From: an uncultured Flavihumibacter sp.
Lineage (GTDB): Bacteria > Bacteroidota > Bacteroidia > Chitinophagales > Chitinophagaceae
Length of the DNA stretch: 64,000 nt
Direction of reading: 5' to 3'
Assembly (NCBI GenBank): GCA_902168105.1
Contig: CABHOY010000032.1
Span: 1-64,000, forward strand
The first letter of the stretch is position 1. Each line of letters starts with the position of its first letter. Under the pieces are notes generated by a model, which did not search any database, was not told where the DNA came from, and saw nothing but the letters and a program-made list of their open reading frames with translations. Shown piece by piece: positions 36,901 to 45,089 of this stretch. The translations under genes and the position numbers were made by a program.

Positions 36901-39900
36901 AGCAGAAGTATTTTGACCCTGTTCTTTCTTTTCACGTGCAGGACTGAAATCGTCAGCCGTTTTGTTATGCGCATCGCCGGTTGCTGTTTGTTCCGAACCT
37001 TCGACGGGTGGAAGGTCTTCGCGGATAATGGTGGAGAACCATTTGTCATCAGTCTCTAATTTTGCAACGCGTTCGCGATGTTTGGGCAGTACGACATTGT
37101 TCAACCAGGTTTCCACATCACGGGCATTGCCGAATTCATGTCCACGGTGCACTTTGTAATAGTTAAGGTGATCTTCCAGCTCTTTCTCCAAACCATCCTG
37201 CAATTCGTACCTCCACTTCTTCAACAGGTTTTTAAAGATCTGGACCATTTCTTTGCCGTTATAGTCGGGGAAGCTGATCCGGTTCTCCTGTGGAAAGCGG
37301 GAGGAGAGACCTGAATTTGCTCGCATCAGGTGCTGTAGCTCGCGGGGATACCCGGCCGCTATCACTACGAGGCGGTCGCGATGTTCGGTCATCATAGGAA
37401 TGAGGGCGTCTATAGCTTCGCGTCCTACCGTGTCGCTTCCATCGAGAAAGAGGGAATAGGCTTCGTCGATGAACAATATATTATCCAGCGAATTCCTGAC
37501 CAGTTCCTGTGTTTTCGAAGTTGTATGTCCCTGATACCTTGCTATAAAACTGTCTCGTGTTGCAGACAATACCTCACCGCGTTTTAATATGTCAAGCGCC
37601 CGGAAAATTTTACCCATGAGTTTTGCGACAGTTGTTTTACCTGTGCCCGGATTGCCGGTAAACAACATGTTGTAGTTTTGCGAAGTGGCTGCCAGACCGG
37701 GATGAGCGGCCGCGCGTCTTTGCTGGTGTCTGTACGCTTCCACCAGATCCTTTACATATTTTTTAACAGGCGCTAATCCAACCAGTTCATTCAGTTCTTT
37801 CATCGCCTGATCGATGGTCTCATTGTCATTATCAACAGGCAATAGATTGACTGCCTCCTCTGGCAGATCAGCCAATATGATGGGTGTATCCCTGTAGATT
37901 AGCTGTTGCTCAAGGCAACGAACGGAGTGGCCTTCGATCATGTGCTGAATGAAGTTCTCTATGTTTCCGGCATTACCAAACTGCTTATCCTTGCGATCGT
38001 ACATATGTTGCATGATCTGTTTTATTTTTTCATCAAGGCCTTCTTCGAGTGTAAGCTTGTATTTAGAGAAAGTGAACTGGAATATCTGGTATAACTGTTC
38101 TGCGTTGTAATCGTCAAAATCGATGGTTGTAGGAAAGCGGCGTGATAGTCCCGGATTGCTTTTCAGGAAATCCCGGAGCGGGTCTGGGTACCCTGCGATG
38201 ATCACACAGAGATCATTCCGGTGGTCGTCCATTTTTTTGAGCAAGGTATCGATAGCTTCTTTGCCGAAGGTATCATTATCGCCATTGACCAGTGAATATG
38301 CTTCATCGATAAAGAGGATGCCTCCCATAGCCTCCTCGATCTTAGCCGCTACTTTCAGTGCTGTTTCTCCCTGGACTTGACCGACGAGATCTCCCCGGCT
38401 GGCCTCTACAAAGACGTTGTTGCTCAAGACCTGATGGTGCTGGTATATTTTGCCGACAAGTCTGGCTACGGTAGTTTTACCGGTACCGGGGTTACCTCTG
38501 AATACCAGGTGAAGGCGCCTGCCTTCGCTGAGTTCGGGTTCCAGGAAAGAGCTGGTTACAACGGCGGCAAGTTGCCTTTGGATTTGTCTTTTCGCTTTTT
38601 GCAGGCCGATCATTTCTTTCAGTTTCTCCATGGCGTTCCCTTCAGGCGTATGTTTCTGAGCATTTTTCAGGTGCCCGGCCGGAATATCCTCTACCTCAAA
38701 ACTTGTTTGACGGGGATCGAGAAGCAAGCGGTCACACCGGTCTACCCGCAGTTCATTGATACGTGCAAATAGTTGTTCAACCGTTCTGCCATTGTCAAAT
38801 TTCTTTTCACGCGTCCGGTAAATACTGGTGAAAACTTTTTCCAGGGTCTGATCAAATTCTTCCGTTGTGGTAAGTTTACTTTTTTTCACCCTGCCATTGA
38901 ATATCTGCAGGAGTTCTTCAGGTTTGTAGTCTTCTATGGTAAGCGTAAGACCGATCCTTCCTTTAAATCCGGGATTGGCTTCCAGCAAGTTGTCCATTTC
39001 CGCAGGATAGCCTGCGAGGATGACACAGAAACGATCCTGCCAGTCGGACATACGTTTGATGAGGGTATCAATGGCTTCCTGTCCAAAGCTACTTGAAGCC
39101 CCGGCAGTGTTATTAGCTTCTTTCCGTGGCATAAGGCCATAGGCTTCATCGATGAACAGTGCTCCATCCAGCGCTTCCCGGCAGCAATTGTCTGTAGCGA
39201 TAGCTGTTTGTCCTACATAACCTGCTATCAATCGCGCCTGGTCGACTTCAATGAGTTGCCCGCGTTCCAGTAATCCTGATTCATACAGGATGGCGGCTAT
39301 CAACCGCGCAAGGGTGGTTTTGCCGGTACCCGGATTACCTTTCAGCATGATGTGCATTAATGGTTTATCGTCAGGATTATGCTGGCGTATTTCCTGCAAC
39401 TGGCGGATATAGCGTCGTAAGGCCTGTTTCACGTTATTTAACCCTACCAGGGCGTCCAGTTTTTTTAGTGGAGGTTTTTCTTCCATACTTAATGAAGAGG
39501 TTAATACTTTTTGTTTATTGAGTTCCGTTACATTGACGATCGCCATTTTACGAAGCATGGTTTCCCATCGTTTAAGCGTATTACGATCGAAGTCAAGGGC
39601 ACGGACAATACGGTTAAGTTGCAACCAGTCAACTTCTTTTGCTTTCAGAATGCGTTGACGATGGATGATCGAACGTATTTCATCCTGTTGAGGATATCCC
39701 ATATGTAATAAGGAATCAAGCCCCTTCGCTGCATCTCTCATTGCCACAATGGAACTAAGCGCGGGCATACCATCTACCAGTTCTTTCAGCTTCTCCAGGT
39801 CAATCGCATTGGTGATGATAAATATTTTGTTGTCGATGTGGCGACGACGAAAGCCGCTGATCAGTGGTTCCAGTAAGCGAAGTACTTCAGAGTTGCTCCG

Positions 39901-40428
39901 TGGGTTGTCGAACTGGCTTAAAATGACGGCCGTCCTGCCATCCGTCCGGCGCATGGAAGCGCGGATGATATCAGCAACTGCTGCGTCACTACCTCCCCGT
40001 ATGACAGAGATATATCCTTCCTGTTTGTTCCACAAAGGTTGTTTGCGGTCGTCATTCCCGGCGCCATTAACACCGGCGGTCTGGCGGATGCGAAGGAATT
40101 TCTGTGTACCGAGAGGCCGGTTATCTTTGGTGCTTGCATTGACAGCTGCTACCGGCTGTTCTTCTTCTGCTGCGGGTGTATTCTCAGGTGGGAAGCAAAG
40201 TGTATAGGAAGTTTCATCGTAGGCGTAAAGTTGCCTTTCCGGTGAATAGAAAATGATCTGGTCGTATCCATGTTCATGCAGATATAATGCGAGTATTTTC
40301 TCGATACCGTCGCTATCATGCATCCTGAGATCTTCGGTGATGAAGATATCATTCACCTGTCCATATACCAATATAACAGTGTCACTGTTAGTGAGGTCAA
40401 ACTGGCTGGCAATACGTTTAACTGGCAT
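33907..40428 (-). CDS. Giant triple-AAA+ (CbbX-type), NB-ARC/STAND and TPR protein
   Basis: A 2173-residue cytoplasmic protein. Residues 1-~320 are an N-terminal region without clear motif. Three CbbX/SpoVK-type AAA+ domains follow, with Walker A GNPGTGKT at 364-371, 645-652 and 925-932. Each has a Walker B FIDEAY and the AGYP motif. A disordered acidic linker contains INNYGSGDVF (1178-1187) and IINHYH. Next is an NB-ARC-type NTPase with YGIGGIGKT (1244-1252), LLVIDGL, ITSR and YHPLAVEIL, then ~600 residues of TPR-like helices (~1530-2120). NB-ARC-TPR proteins are STAND sensors that oligomerise on ligand binding. Fusion to three AAA+ units suggests remodelling or a threading sensor. Last gene of the large minus-strand operon. 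Confidence 0.9.
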   Translation of the reverse strand: MPVKRIASQFDLTNSDTVILVYGQVNDIFITEDLRMHDSDGIEKILALYLHEHGYDQIIFYSPERQLYAYDETSYTLCFPPENTPAAEEEQPVAAVNASTKDNRPLGTQKFLRIRQTAGVNGAGNDDRKQPLWNKQEGYISVIRGGSDAAVADIIRASMRRTDGRTAVILSQFDNPRSNSEVLRLLEPLISGFRRRHIDNKIFIITNAIDLEKLKELVDGMPALSSIVAMRDAAKGLDSLLHMGYPQQDEIRSIIHRQRILKAKEVDWLQLNRIVRALDFDRNTLKRWETMLRKMAIVNVTELNKQKVLTSSLSMEEKPPLKKLDALVGLNNVKQALRRYIRQLQEIRQHNPDDKPLMHIMLKGNPGTGKTTLARLIAAILYESGLLERGQLIEVDQARLIAGYVGQTAIATDNCCREALDGALFIDEAYGLMPRKEANNTAGASSSFGQEAIDTLIKRMSDWQDRFCVILAGYPAEMDNLLEANPGFKGRIGLTLTIEDYKPEELLQIFNGRVKKSKLTTTEEFDQTLEKVFTSIYRTREKKFDNGRTVEQLFARINELRVDRCDRLLLDPRQTSFEVEDIPAGHLKNAQKHTPEGNAMEKLKEMIGLQKAKRQIQRQLAAVVTSSFLEPELSEGRRLHLVFRGNPGTGKTTVARLVGKIYQHHQVLSNNVFVEASRGDLVGQVQGETALKVAAKIEEAMGGILFIDEAYSLVNGDNDTFGKEAIDTLLKKMDDHRNDLCVIIAGYPDPLRDFLKSNPGLSRRFPTTIDFDDYNAEQLYQIFQFTFSKYKLTLEEGLDEKIKQIMQHMYDRKDKQFGNAGNIENFIQHMIEGHSVRCLEQQLIYRDTPIILADLPEEAVNLLPVDNDNETIDQAMKELNELVGLAPVKKYVKDLVEAYRHQQRRAAAHPGLAATSQNYNMLFTGNPGTGKTTVAKLMGKIFRALDILKRGEVLSATRDSFIARYQGHTTSKTQELVRNSLDNILFIDEAYSLFLDGSDTVGREAIDALIPMMTEHRDRLVVIAAGYPRELQHLMRANSGLSSRFPQENRISFPDYNGKEMVQIFKNLLKKWRYELQDGLEKELEDHLNYYKVHRGHEFGNARDVETWLNNVVLPKHRERVAKLETDDKWFSTIIREDLPPVEGSEQTATGDAHNKTADDFSPAREKKEQGQNTSAINNYGSGDVFIGTGGKTIINHYHDTNENGQLLTDLPHSEGPLFGRDEVIKELYTQLTDPKSNGKLVMYGIGGIGKTKTALHLVTSYQYSFSHIIWLEAKTNLQKSFIENGMLIQRLGVNLGEADDDATRYAQIITKINSLRKEVLLVIDGLSASSAKELESLTFTNTRILITSRQQMPGIRPIKLDPPDKSAAIQLFNSFYQEEISDDVIDQLLQPVSYHPLAVEILAKMLQTNPNMTFDRLLDHIHGLEITRGEIDITYKEGGESNDEVIEIFKSLFNIAGLSEEEIDYLLYFSVLPDRPVPRRLIYDLFLLDDDSKKDHFNNIVVMLQRKGFLSVDSSQGLFCHQIIQQVCRSQYPPTLQNCEVLFISLGTNLCNKIEYSVFGKAIFNLITDYLYILETFVTHFNETNLSDYPVYINLSQLYRANGQFTQSLAVSTKEKANLESVKDDFSLWYSLINFNIGITRTMMGDYADAEKAFEETARFIEKIDLEERTDRIQLENMLISSWSQLGGLQMRVGKNDLDNAIICFEKALDIENNCEQPAPLALVSLKQGLALAQIELNKYKDAIVNLKQAQSLLIDEEGMERDSLLINLIDVNIAVAYANDNDLSNARFYSNRAIENIVNHLPEDDIQCYEAFYIGGVIDLQDGLTKLDETEEVDLDLFIQAANRFARSIKIVEHHRKEDHEDFFLIYSNYALALKYSNREDEGFRIQKKSLDICRKQPVKNVLMMSIFFRTIYYFGTHPEVTTDTEKHIYDCLDILPDKPDHYIDIAYINHILGEYRVRDNRAREAITAHSKALEYVQKAFVKDKDNPDNDSPLEVLCMQAIAGCHSSLHEHFQAIKWQKQAIQLCEKHMELDDKELADPYIGLARIYLAAAIDEQVSSDSMEYYALSLEYKTKAETLDDKLLQDNSQLDESGRLYQVLTKNEKGEARKELMIIPYRYYTEFETAYAANTLAEPGKYGYVLPEPKGLRRDEIIEHYVEKYGPLTDKAVKLN

Positions 40429-40447
40429 ATGGTTTCGTTAGAATGGA

Positions 40448-41872
40448 TTATTTATCTGAAGTTTTGGCTGATGATGGTGCAGACAGACCGGATGCTTGTT
40501 GTACTATCTGTTTCGGCAGTTTTTTTGCGCCCTGTTTGATGAGGTTCTCCACATCATAGAACTCGTGAATACCCTGGTCGTTACAAACTGTTTCACCGGC
40601 TTGAAGCCCACCTTCACGTAACGCTACCAGGAGGTCTGCATTGCGTTTGCGTTTTCCTTCATCGTCCATATGTTCTTCGTTGTAGGTATTGATAGAAAGT
40701 GTGTTTTCATACGTTTTTTCATTGGGAGAGATGACGGTCACGATTTCGGTGCCGAGTATATTTGCCAGTTTTATCATATATGGTTCGCGCTGATCGTCGG
40801 TAGAGTAACCGCATTGCCCTTTTTGTATCCTGTAGCCCTGGGCTTCGAGTTTCCCGATCACTACATCGCCGATCTCTGCCCGTAGTTGAGAGGAAATGAT
40901 ACGTTCTACTGCTTCCTGCACGAGTGCTTCCTGTCCATGGGAGAACTGTTCAAGATCGTCGAGATAGTTATTCAGTTGTGCGGTAGTCAGCGTTGATTGG
41001 TTTTGATCAATATGGTCCCTCACTGCTTTTATCTTGTCTTCCAGTTCCTGGTAACGTCCATTGGTCCAGAAATCCGCTTCCTGTAGTGTGGCGTTGTTTT
41101 CCAGTTTGATCTGGCGGTTTTGCCTGACGGCGGTGAACAATGCGCTGACTGCATCAGCTACGGTACGGTAGGTCATTTCGAATTCCATTTCTTTGTTCAT
41201 GATGTCTTCTTCAAGATCCATGAGCTCAAAATGGGCCCGTTGAATAGTGGCGATGGCTGCAGCAGGAACGTCTTCCCGCAGTTGGCGGCGGGCAGCTTCC
41301 AGCTGACGTTTTATTTTATCCAGATGGCCTGGTGCAAAGCGTTGGTGTGGGAGGTACTGATCTGCGGCCTGGATAAGCTGTTCAAGGTCGGATAAGTAGA
41401 CAGTGGCTCTTTTTTCGCGGTGTTCTTCACGCCTGTTGATCTGTTCAATATCGATCTTAAGGTTGTTGATCTGTTGTTGCTGCAATTGTGAGATGCGCTG
41501 GTATTCCCTGCGTTGGTCGTCAAGTTTTCCCTTCGTCCAGTTCCGTAGATTTTCTACTTTCTGATCAACGCGTCCATCCATGTCCTGCATTTCCTGTAAG
41601 ACCTGCTGGCGTTGCTGCGCCATTTGTTGCTGATGTTCGGCCGCCTGATTACGCAATTCGCTTTTAAGGGAGTTGGTGACAGCAGCCATTTTCTGGTCGC
41701 GTTTTTCCAGTTCGGTCCGCAGCGCAGTATATTGTGCGGCGTTCTCCGTCTGTATGTTGTTGAGGGATTGCTGCAGACGGTCACGCTGTTGCTGGATGTC
41801 AAACAACTGCCGGCGATTATCCAGCATCTGGTCCTGCAGTATCTGTATGGGGGTTCTTTTTTCTCCGCTCAT
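40448..41872 (-). CDS. Long coiled-coil protein
   Basis: A 474-residue soluble protein. Residues ~1-170 are glutamine-rich coiled coil (heptads with QQQ runs), ~170-350 are further helices, and ~350-440 form a compact alpha/beta region (QGYRIQKGQCGYSTDDQREPYMIKL; NEKTYENTLSINTY) that I cannot assign. The N-terminal ATG at 41872 is preferred to a TTG at 41896. It lies 17 bases after the radical-SAM gene and 19 before the giant gene. It could be a scaffold or adaptor within the system. Confidence 0.8.
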   Translation of the reverse strand: MSGEKRTPIQILQDQMLDNRRQLFDIQQQRDRLQQSLNNIQTENAAQYTALRTELEKRDQKMAAVTNSLKSELRNQAAEHQQQMAQQRQQVLQEMQDMDGRVDQKVENLRNWTKGKLDDQRREYQRISQLQQQQINNLKIDIEQINRREEHREKRATVYLSDLEQLIQAADQYLPHQRFAPGHLDKIKRQLEAARRQLREDVPAAAIATIQRAHFELMDLEEDIMNKEMEFEMTYRTVADAVSALFTAVRQNRQIKLENNATLQEADFWTNGRYQELEDKIKAVRDHIDQNQSTLTTAQLNNYLDDLEQFSHGQEALVQEAVERIISSQLRAEIGDVVIGKLEAQGYRIQKGQCGYSTDDQREPYMIKLANILGTEIVTVISPNEKTYENTLSINTYNEEHMDDEGKRKRNADLLVALREGGLQAGETVCNDQGIHEFYDVENLIKQGAKKLPKQIVQQASGLSAPSSAKTSDK

Positions 41873-41889
41873 GGTTAGTTTTTTTATCG

Positions 41890-42465
41890 TTACCAATTGA
41901 AGCCGGATGGAGGTATCCCTGCCATCAGTGCTCCATCGTTTAATAAATGGATCTCTATATCAGATCGCCGGTTAAGGATCTGCTCCCGGAAAGGGAACAG
42001 CCGGTCTGTCAGAAAATGGAATTGCTGATTGTTTGACCCTCGCAGGCCTGCCTGGTCATTGAGGTGTTGCACATACTGACCGTCAACAAGGAGGTCGATG
42101 CAGGCTAATAACTCCCGCGCCTCATCCCACACCAACTGTTGGTGTGTAAAGCCTGTGAAAACGATCACATTCAGTTCAGGACGCGCTGCAGATACCTGCC
42201 GGAGCAAGCCGGATAATTTACCTGCCTGCATCATAGGTTCGCCTCCTGAGATAGTAATGCCTTCAATGTTTTTTGCAGCGATGATCTGTTGCGCCAGCTG
42301 ATCTATTGGCATTGGGGTAGCTACCTTAAATGGGATCCAATCCGGAGAGATACATCCTTTACAATTGAATGGACAGCCTTGTACCCATATGGCAAAACGG
42401 TCACCGGGACCAAGTGCCTTGGTGGCCGGGCAAAGCTGTGCGATATTGAGACGGGGTGCTGTCAT
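41890..42465 (-). CDS. Radical-SAM activase-like protein (NrdG/PflA-type)
   Basis: A 191-residue protein of the anaerobic activase class. It has the radical-SAM cluster motif CPFNCKGC (Cys31, 35, 38), preceded by RFAIWVQG, and the SAM-binding GGEP (74-77). The overall size matches NrdG/PflA-type glycyl-radical activating enzymes. No glycyl-radical enzyme is nearby; instead it sits inside the GTPase/AAA operon, five bases after the GAP1-like gene. It may therefore modify a system protein or make a nucleotide-like product; that is inference. Confidence 0.88.
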   Translation of the reverse strand: MTAPRLNIAQLCPATKALGPGDRFAIWVQGCPFNCKGCISPDWIPFKVATPMPIDQLAQQIIAAKNIEGITISGGEPMMQAGKLSGLLRQVSAARPELNVIVFTGFTHQQLVWDEARELLACIDLLVDGQYVQHLNDQAGLRGSNNQQFHFLTDRLFPFREQILNRRSDIEIHLLNDGALMAGIPPSGFNW

Positions 42466-42470
42466 ACGGA

Positions 42471-45089
42471 TTATTTCAAGGTGGGGCCATAGGTTTTGGT
42501 GAAAAGGAAGCCCTTTTTATTTGACGGGCTTTTGAATGCTGTGTACGTGTTATTTTCCTCCGGCATTAAGCACACCAACTGATCACTGACAATCTTATAA
42601 TCATCCCAGGAAAGTGGAATAATATTGAGTAGCGCTCTATAATGTGAAAGTTCGTCATGGACGATAAGGAATATAATGTATTGGTACACGATGTGTTCCC
42701 ATTGTAACAGTAAATTATTTGTCGCAACGGTAGACTGCGAGCGGTGTTGGAGCTGTAATGCGGTTAATATATTTTTTAACAGTTCTGGAAGTTTCTCTCT
42801 ATTTCGATGGTCCAGCTCTTTAAAAAGAGCTTCCCATGCATAATGCGGCCACGGAAGCTTTATTAACGAATAAAGGGTTTTTGCGTCGAGAGGTTTATTC
42901 TTTAGGTATTTTGCAACTTGCCCCATATGCTCAAGTTTACGGATTCCCTGGATGTGAGCGAATGTAATCTCCATATGTGCGGCTGGTACCGGACGTTTAA
43001 TTTTCCCCTTTTCGCTTAAGATCCTGGCTATCTGTAGTTGTTCAGGCGGTATAGTTTTAGCGTCGTTGTCAAGGGCGTCATACACCGGTTTTAGATTCGA
43101 TTCATTGATGTGGGCTATTGTATTTGGATCTTTCGACTTATCGGCAGTTGGATTGTGTATCAAATTGCAGAGAGACCAAAGCTTACTTTGCTCGGAATCA
43201 CGTAAACATCGTGTAATAAACCTATTCAGTGAATCATAGACGCTAACACATGGGACGAATGACAGCACCTTTTCAAGCGGAAGGAAATCCATCAGCCGGT
43301 CGCGCACAGGAGGGGGAGCCACTTTTACAAACTCTTTCTGGTCATTGTCTGTTAGCTGCTCGAAATGAAATTTGAATGTTTTCAGGCTGCTTTCCGATTG
43401 CAAGATGCAAAGAGCCAGATCTTTGTTAGGAAGTTTGAAAGATAACTGGGCTATTTCAAACAGGGACTTTAATGAATTGTTATCCCATTGTGGCCAGTTG
43501 AAAAACAAATGCCAGGAAAAAGGTTTGAGATGGTTGATACAATCAAGAACGAATGCTTTGTCCAGTTTTTCGTACTCATAGGCCCGGAGGAATAACGGGT
43601 ATTGCTCTGATGCAGGCGCCTTTTCCAGTTGGTCTATGAAATCAATCTGATCCTGTATCTTTTCCAGCTGACTTTTTTGATCGGCGGTCATTTCTCCAAC
43701 GATAAAGTCTTTGATCATGCTGATGCCTTGTTCTTTAGTTGCCTGCTGCTGACTGGAATTAATGATCGGCATTACCTTATTGAAGAAGGGCGTATTTCTG
43801 TCTGATGATAAGATATTCGTTAGGGAAAAGAATGCGCTTACCTGATCGAGTTTGCTAAAATATAGTTTTTCTGCTAACTCACTCTCCAGTTTGATCCACA
43901 GTTCATCTGTGATGTTTGATATTTTATATTGGGAGATGGCTTTGTAGCTACTGAGATCATCCGCAGTGGGCATTTTTTTTCTGAGTAATGTACGCCAGAT
44001 GATATTACACAGGTCGGCCCGCTCCTGCTGCTGCACAATCGATATGATCCTTTCAACATGTTGTACATCGTCTGCCTGGGAAGTAAAGAACGTTTCAAAT
44101 TCTTGCGTCTTCATATATGGCACTTCCGGCATCTGGTGGAAAAAGTCAGCGCATTTGTTGAACTGTTCCGGCGTGTAGGGGCCTGTTGTTATTTTGGCAA
44201 ACACTTCATTCCTGAAGTGGAGAAAATCACCTTTCCGAATAGCGTTGAGCAATGAACGTGCATAGATACCAGGATTTTCCATTCCGGGGCTATTGATGTC
44301 GATCACCGTTGCTCTGTCTGTGAGGCGCTTAACACGCTCACTGTTTTCGGTTTCAAAACATAACACCTGACAGATGTCCATAAGGGTATGTGAGTTGGCA
44401 AAAGAGGTAATGGAGAGATGCCGGTGAACAAAATCAAGGGGAAAGGATTGCAACAGACACATCGCCCAATTCAATAGCATCGTCTTATCATCAATAATGA
44501 GCACTTTCTGCCGCCTGATGATAGCGTCAACCACCGCCATAAACATTTTTTGACGGGAAGCGTTTTCTCCGCTCGAAATGGCCGGATCGGAGAATGCTGG
44601 AAGGAGCAGCTCATCGAAGCTATCCATGTATAGAAATTCAGGGTCTACCTGCATCGACAGCGGAGATATATTGATGGGTACGGGATCAGTGGAGCTGTCT
44701 TCCGCCGCTATGATATCTCCTGTTTTCCAGGCAGCTTTCTTATATAGTTCCACAGGATTGAACCTGTGTTGACTATCTGTAACAAGCGCATGTGAAATAT
44801 AATTACCAGGCCTGGGTGGATATGAGTGCAGGTCGAAACCAACATACGTTGATCTGGATACGACTTTTGTTTTTGAATCGAGGTTATAGAATAGAAATAA
44901 TTCCGGGCGTTCTCCAAGTCCAATAGAAGACATGTCGGCGTAGGCAGTGGATACATACACACCATATCCGCCGAGTTTTTCATCTGTTTGTTCGTCCATA
45001 GGCGGGGTATATTGGTAGGTACGGTAGCCCTTTCTTGCCCTGGAAGACGTTTTGATGTGTTGTCTGAATGTAATAACATTATTGGTCAT
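42471..45089 (-). CDS. GTPase-associated protein 1 (GAP1)-like protein
   Basis: An 872-residue soluble protein. The N-terminal ~300 residues resemble the GAP1 N-terminal and middle domains by pattern: GYRTYQYTPP, YVGFDLHSYPPRPGNYISHALV, and SFPLDFVHRHLSITSF. The rest is a long helical region. GAP1 proteins are associates of GTPases in predicted bacterial conflict systems; the match is from memory and needs HMM support. Its ATG overlaps the stop of the zinc-ribbon GTPase gene by four bases, so the two are translationally coupled. Confidence 0.65.
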   Translation of the reverse strand: MTNNVITFRQHIKTSSRARKGYRTYQYTPPMDEQTDEKLGGYGVYVSTAYADMSSIGLGERPELFLFYNLDSKTKVVSRSTYVGFDLHSYPPRPGNYISHALVTDSQHRFNPVELYKKAAWKTGDIIAAEDSSTDPVPINISPLSMQVDPEFLYMDSFDELLLPAFSDPAISSGENASRQKMFMAVVDAIIRRQKVLIIDDKTMLLNWAMCLLQSFPLDFVHRHLSITSFANSHTLMDICQVLCFETENSERVKRLTDRATVIDINSPGMENPGIYARSLLNAIRKGDFLHFRNEVFAKITTGPYTPEQFNKCADFFHQMPEVPYMKTQEFETFFTSQADDVQHVERIISIVQQQERADLCNIIWRTLLRKKMPTADDLSSYKAISQYKISNITDELWIKLESELAEKLYFSKLDQVSAFFSLTNILSSDRNTPFFNKVMPIINSSQQQATKEQGISMIKDFIVGEMTADQKSQLEKIQDQIDFIDQLEKAPASEQYPLFLRAYEYEKLDKAFVLDCINHLKPFSWHLFFNWPQWDNNSLKSLFEIAQLSFKLPNKDLALCILQSESSLKTFKFHFEQLTDNDQKEFVKVAPPPVRDRLMDFLPLEKVLSFVPCVSVYDSLNRFITRCLRDSEQSKLWSLCNLIHNPTADKSKDPNTIAHINESNLKPVYDALDNDAKTIPPEQLQIARILSEKGKIKRPVPAAHMEITFAHIQGIRKLEHMGQVAKYLKNKPLDAKTLYSLIKLPWPHYAWEALFKELDHRNREKLPELLKNILTALQLQHRSQSTVATNNLLLQWEHIVYQYIIFLIVHDELSHYRALLNIIPLSWDDYKIVSDQLVCLMPEENNTYTAFKSPSNKKGFLFTKTYGPTLK

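Noticed and set aside
33907..40428. Type VII secretion (EccA-like) ATPase reading of the AAA domains
   Set aside because: CbbX-type AAA domains also occur in EccA, but no other ESX genes are present, and the NB-ARC/TPR part does not fit.
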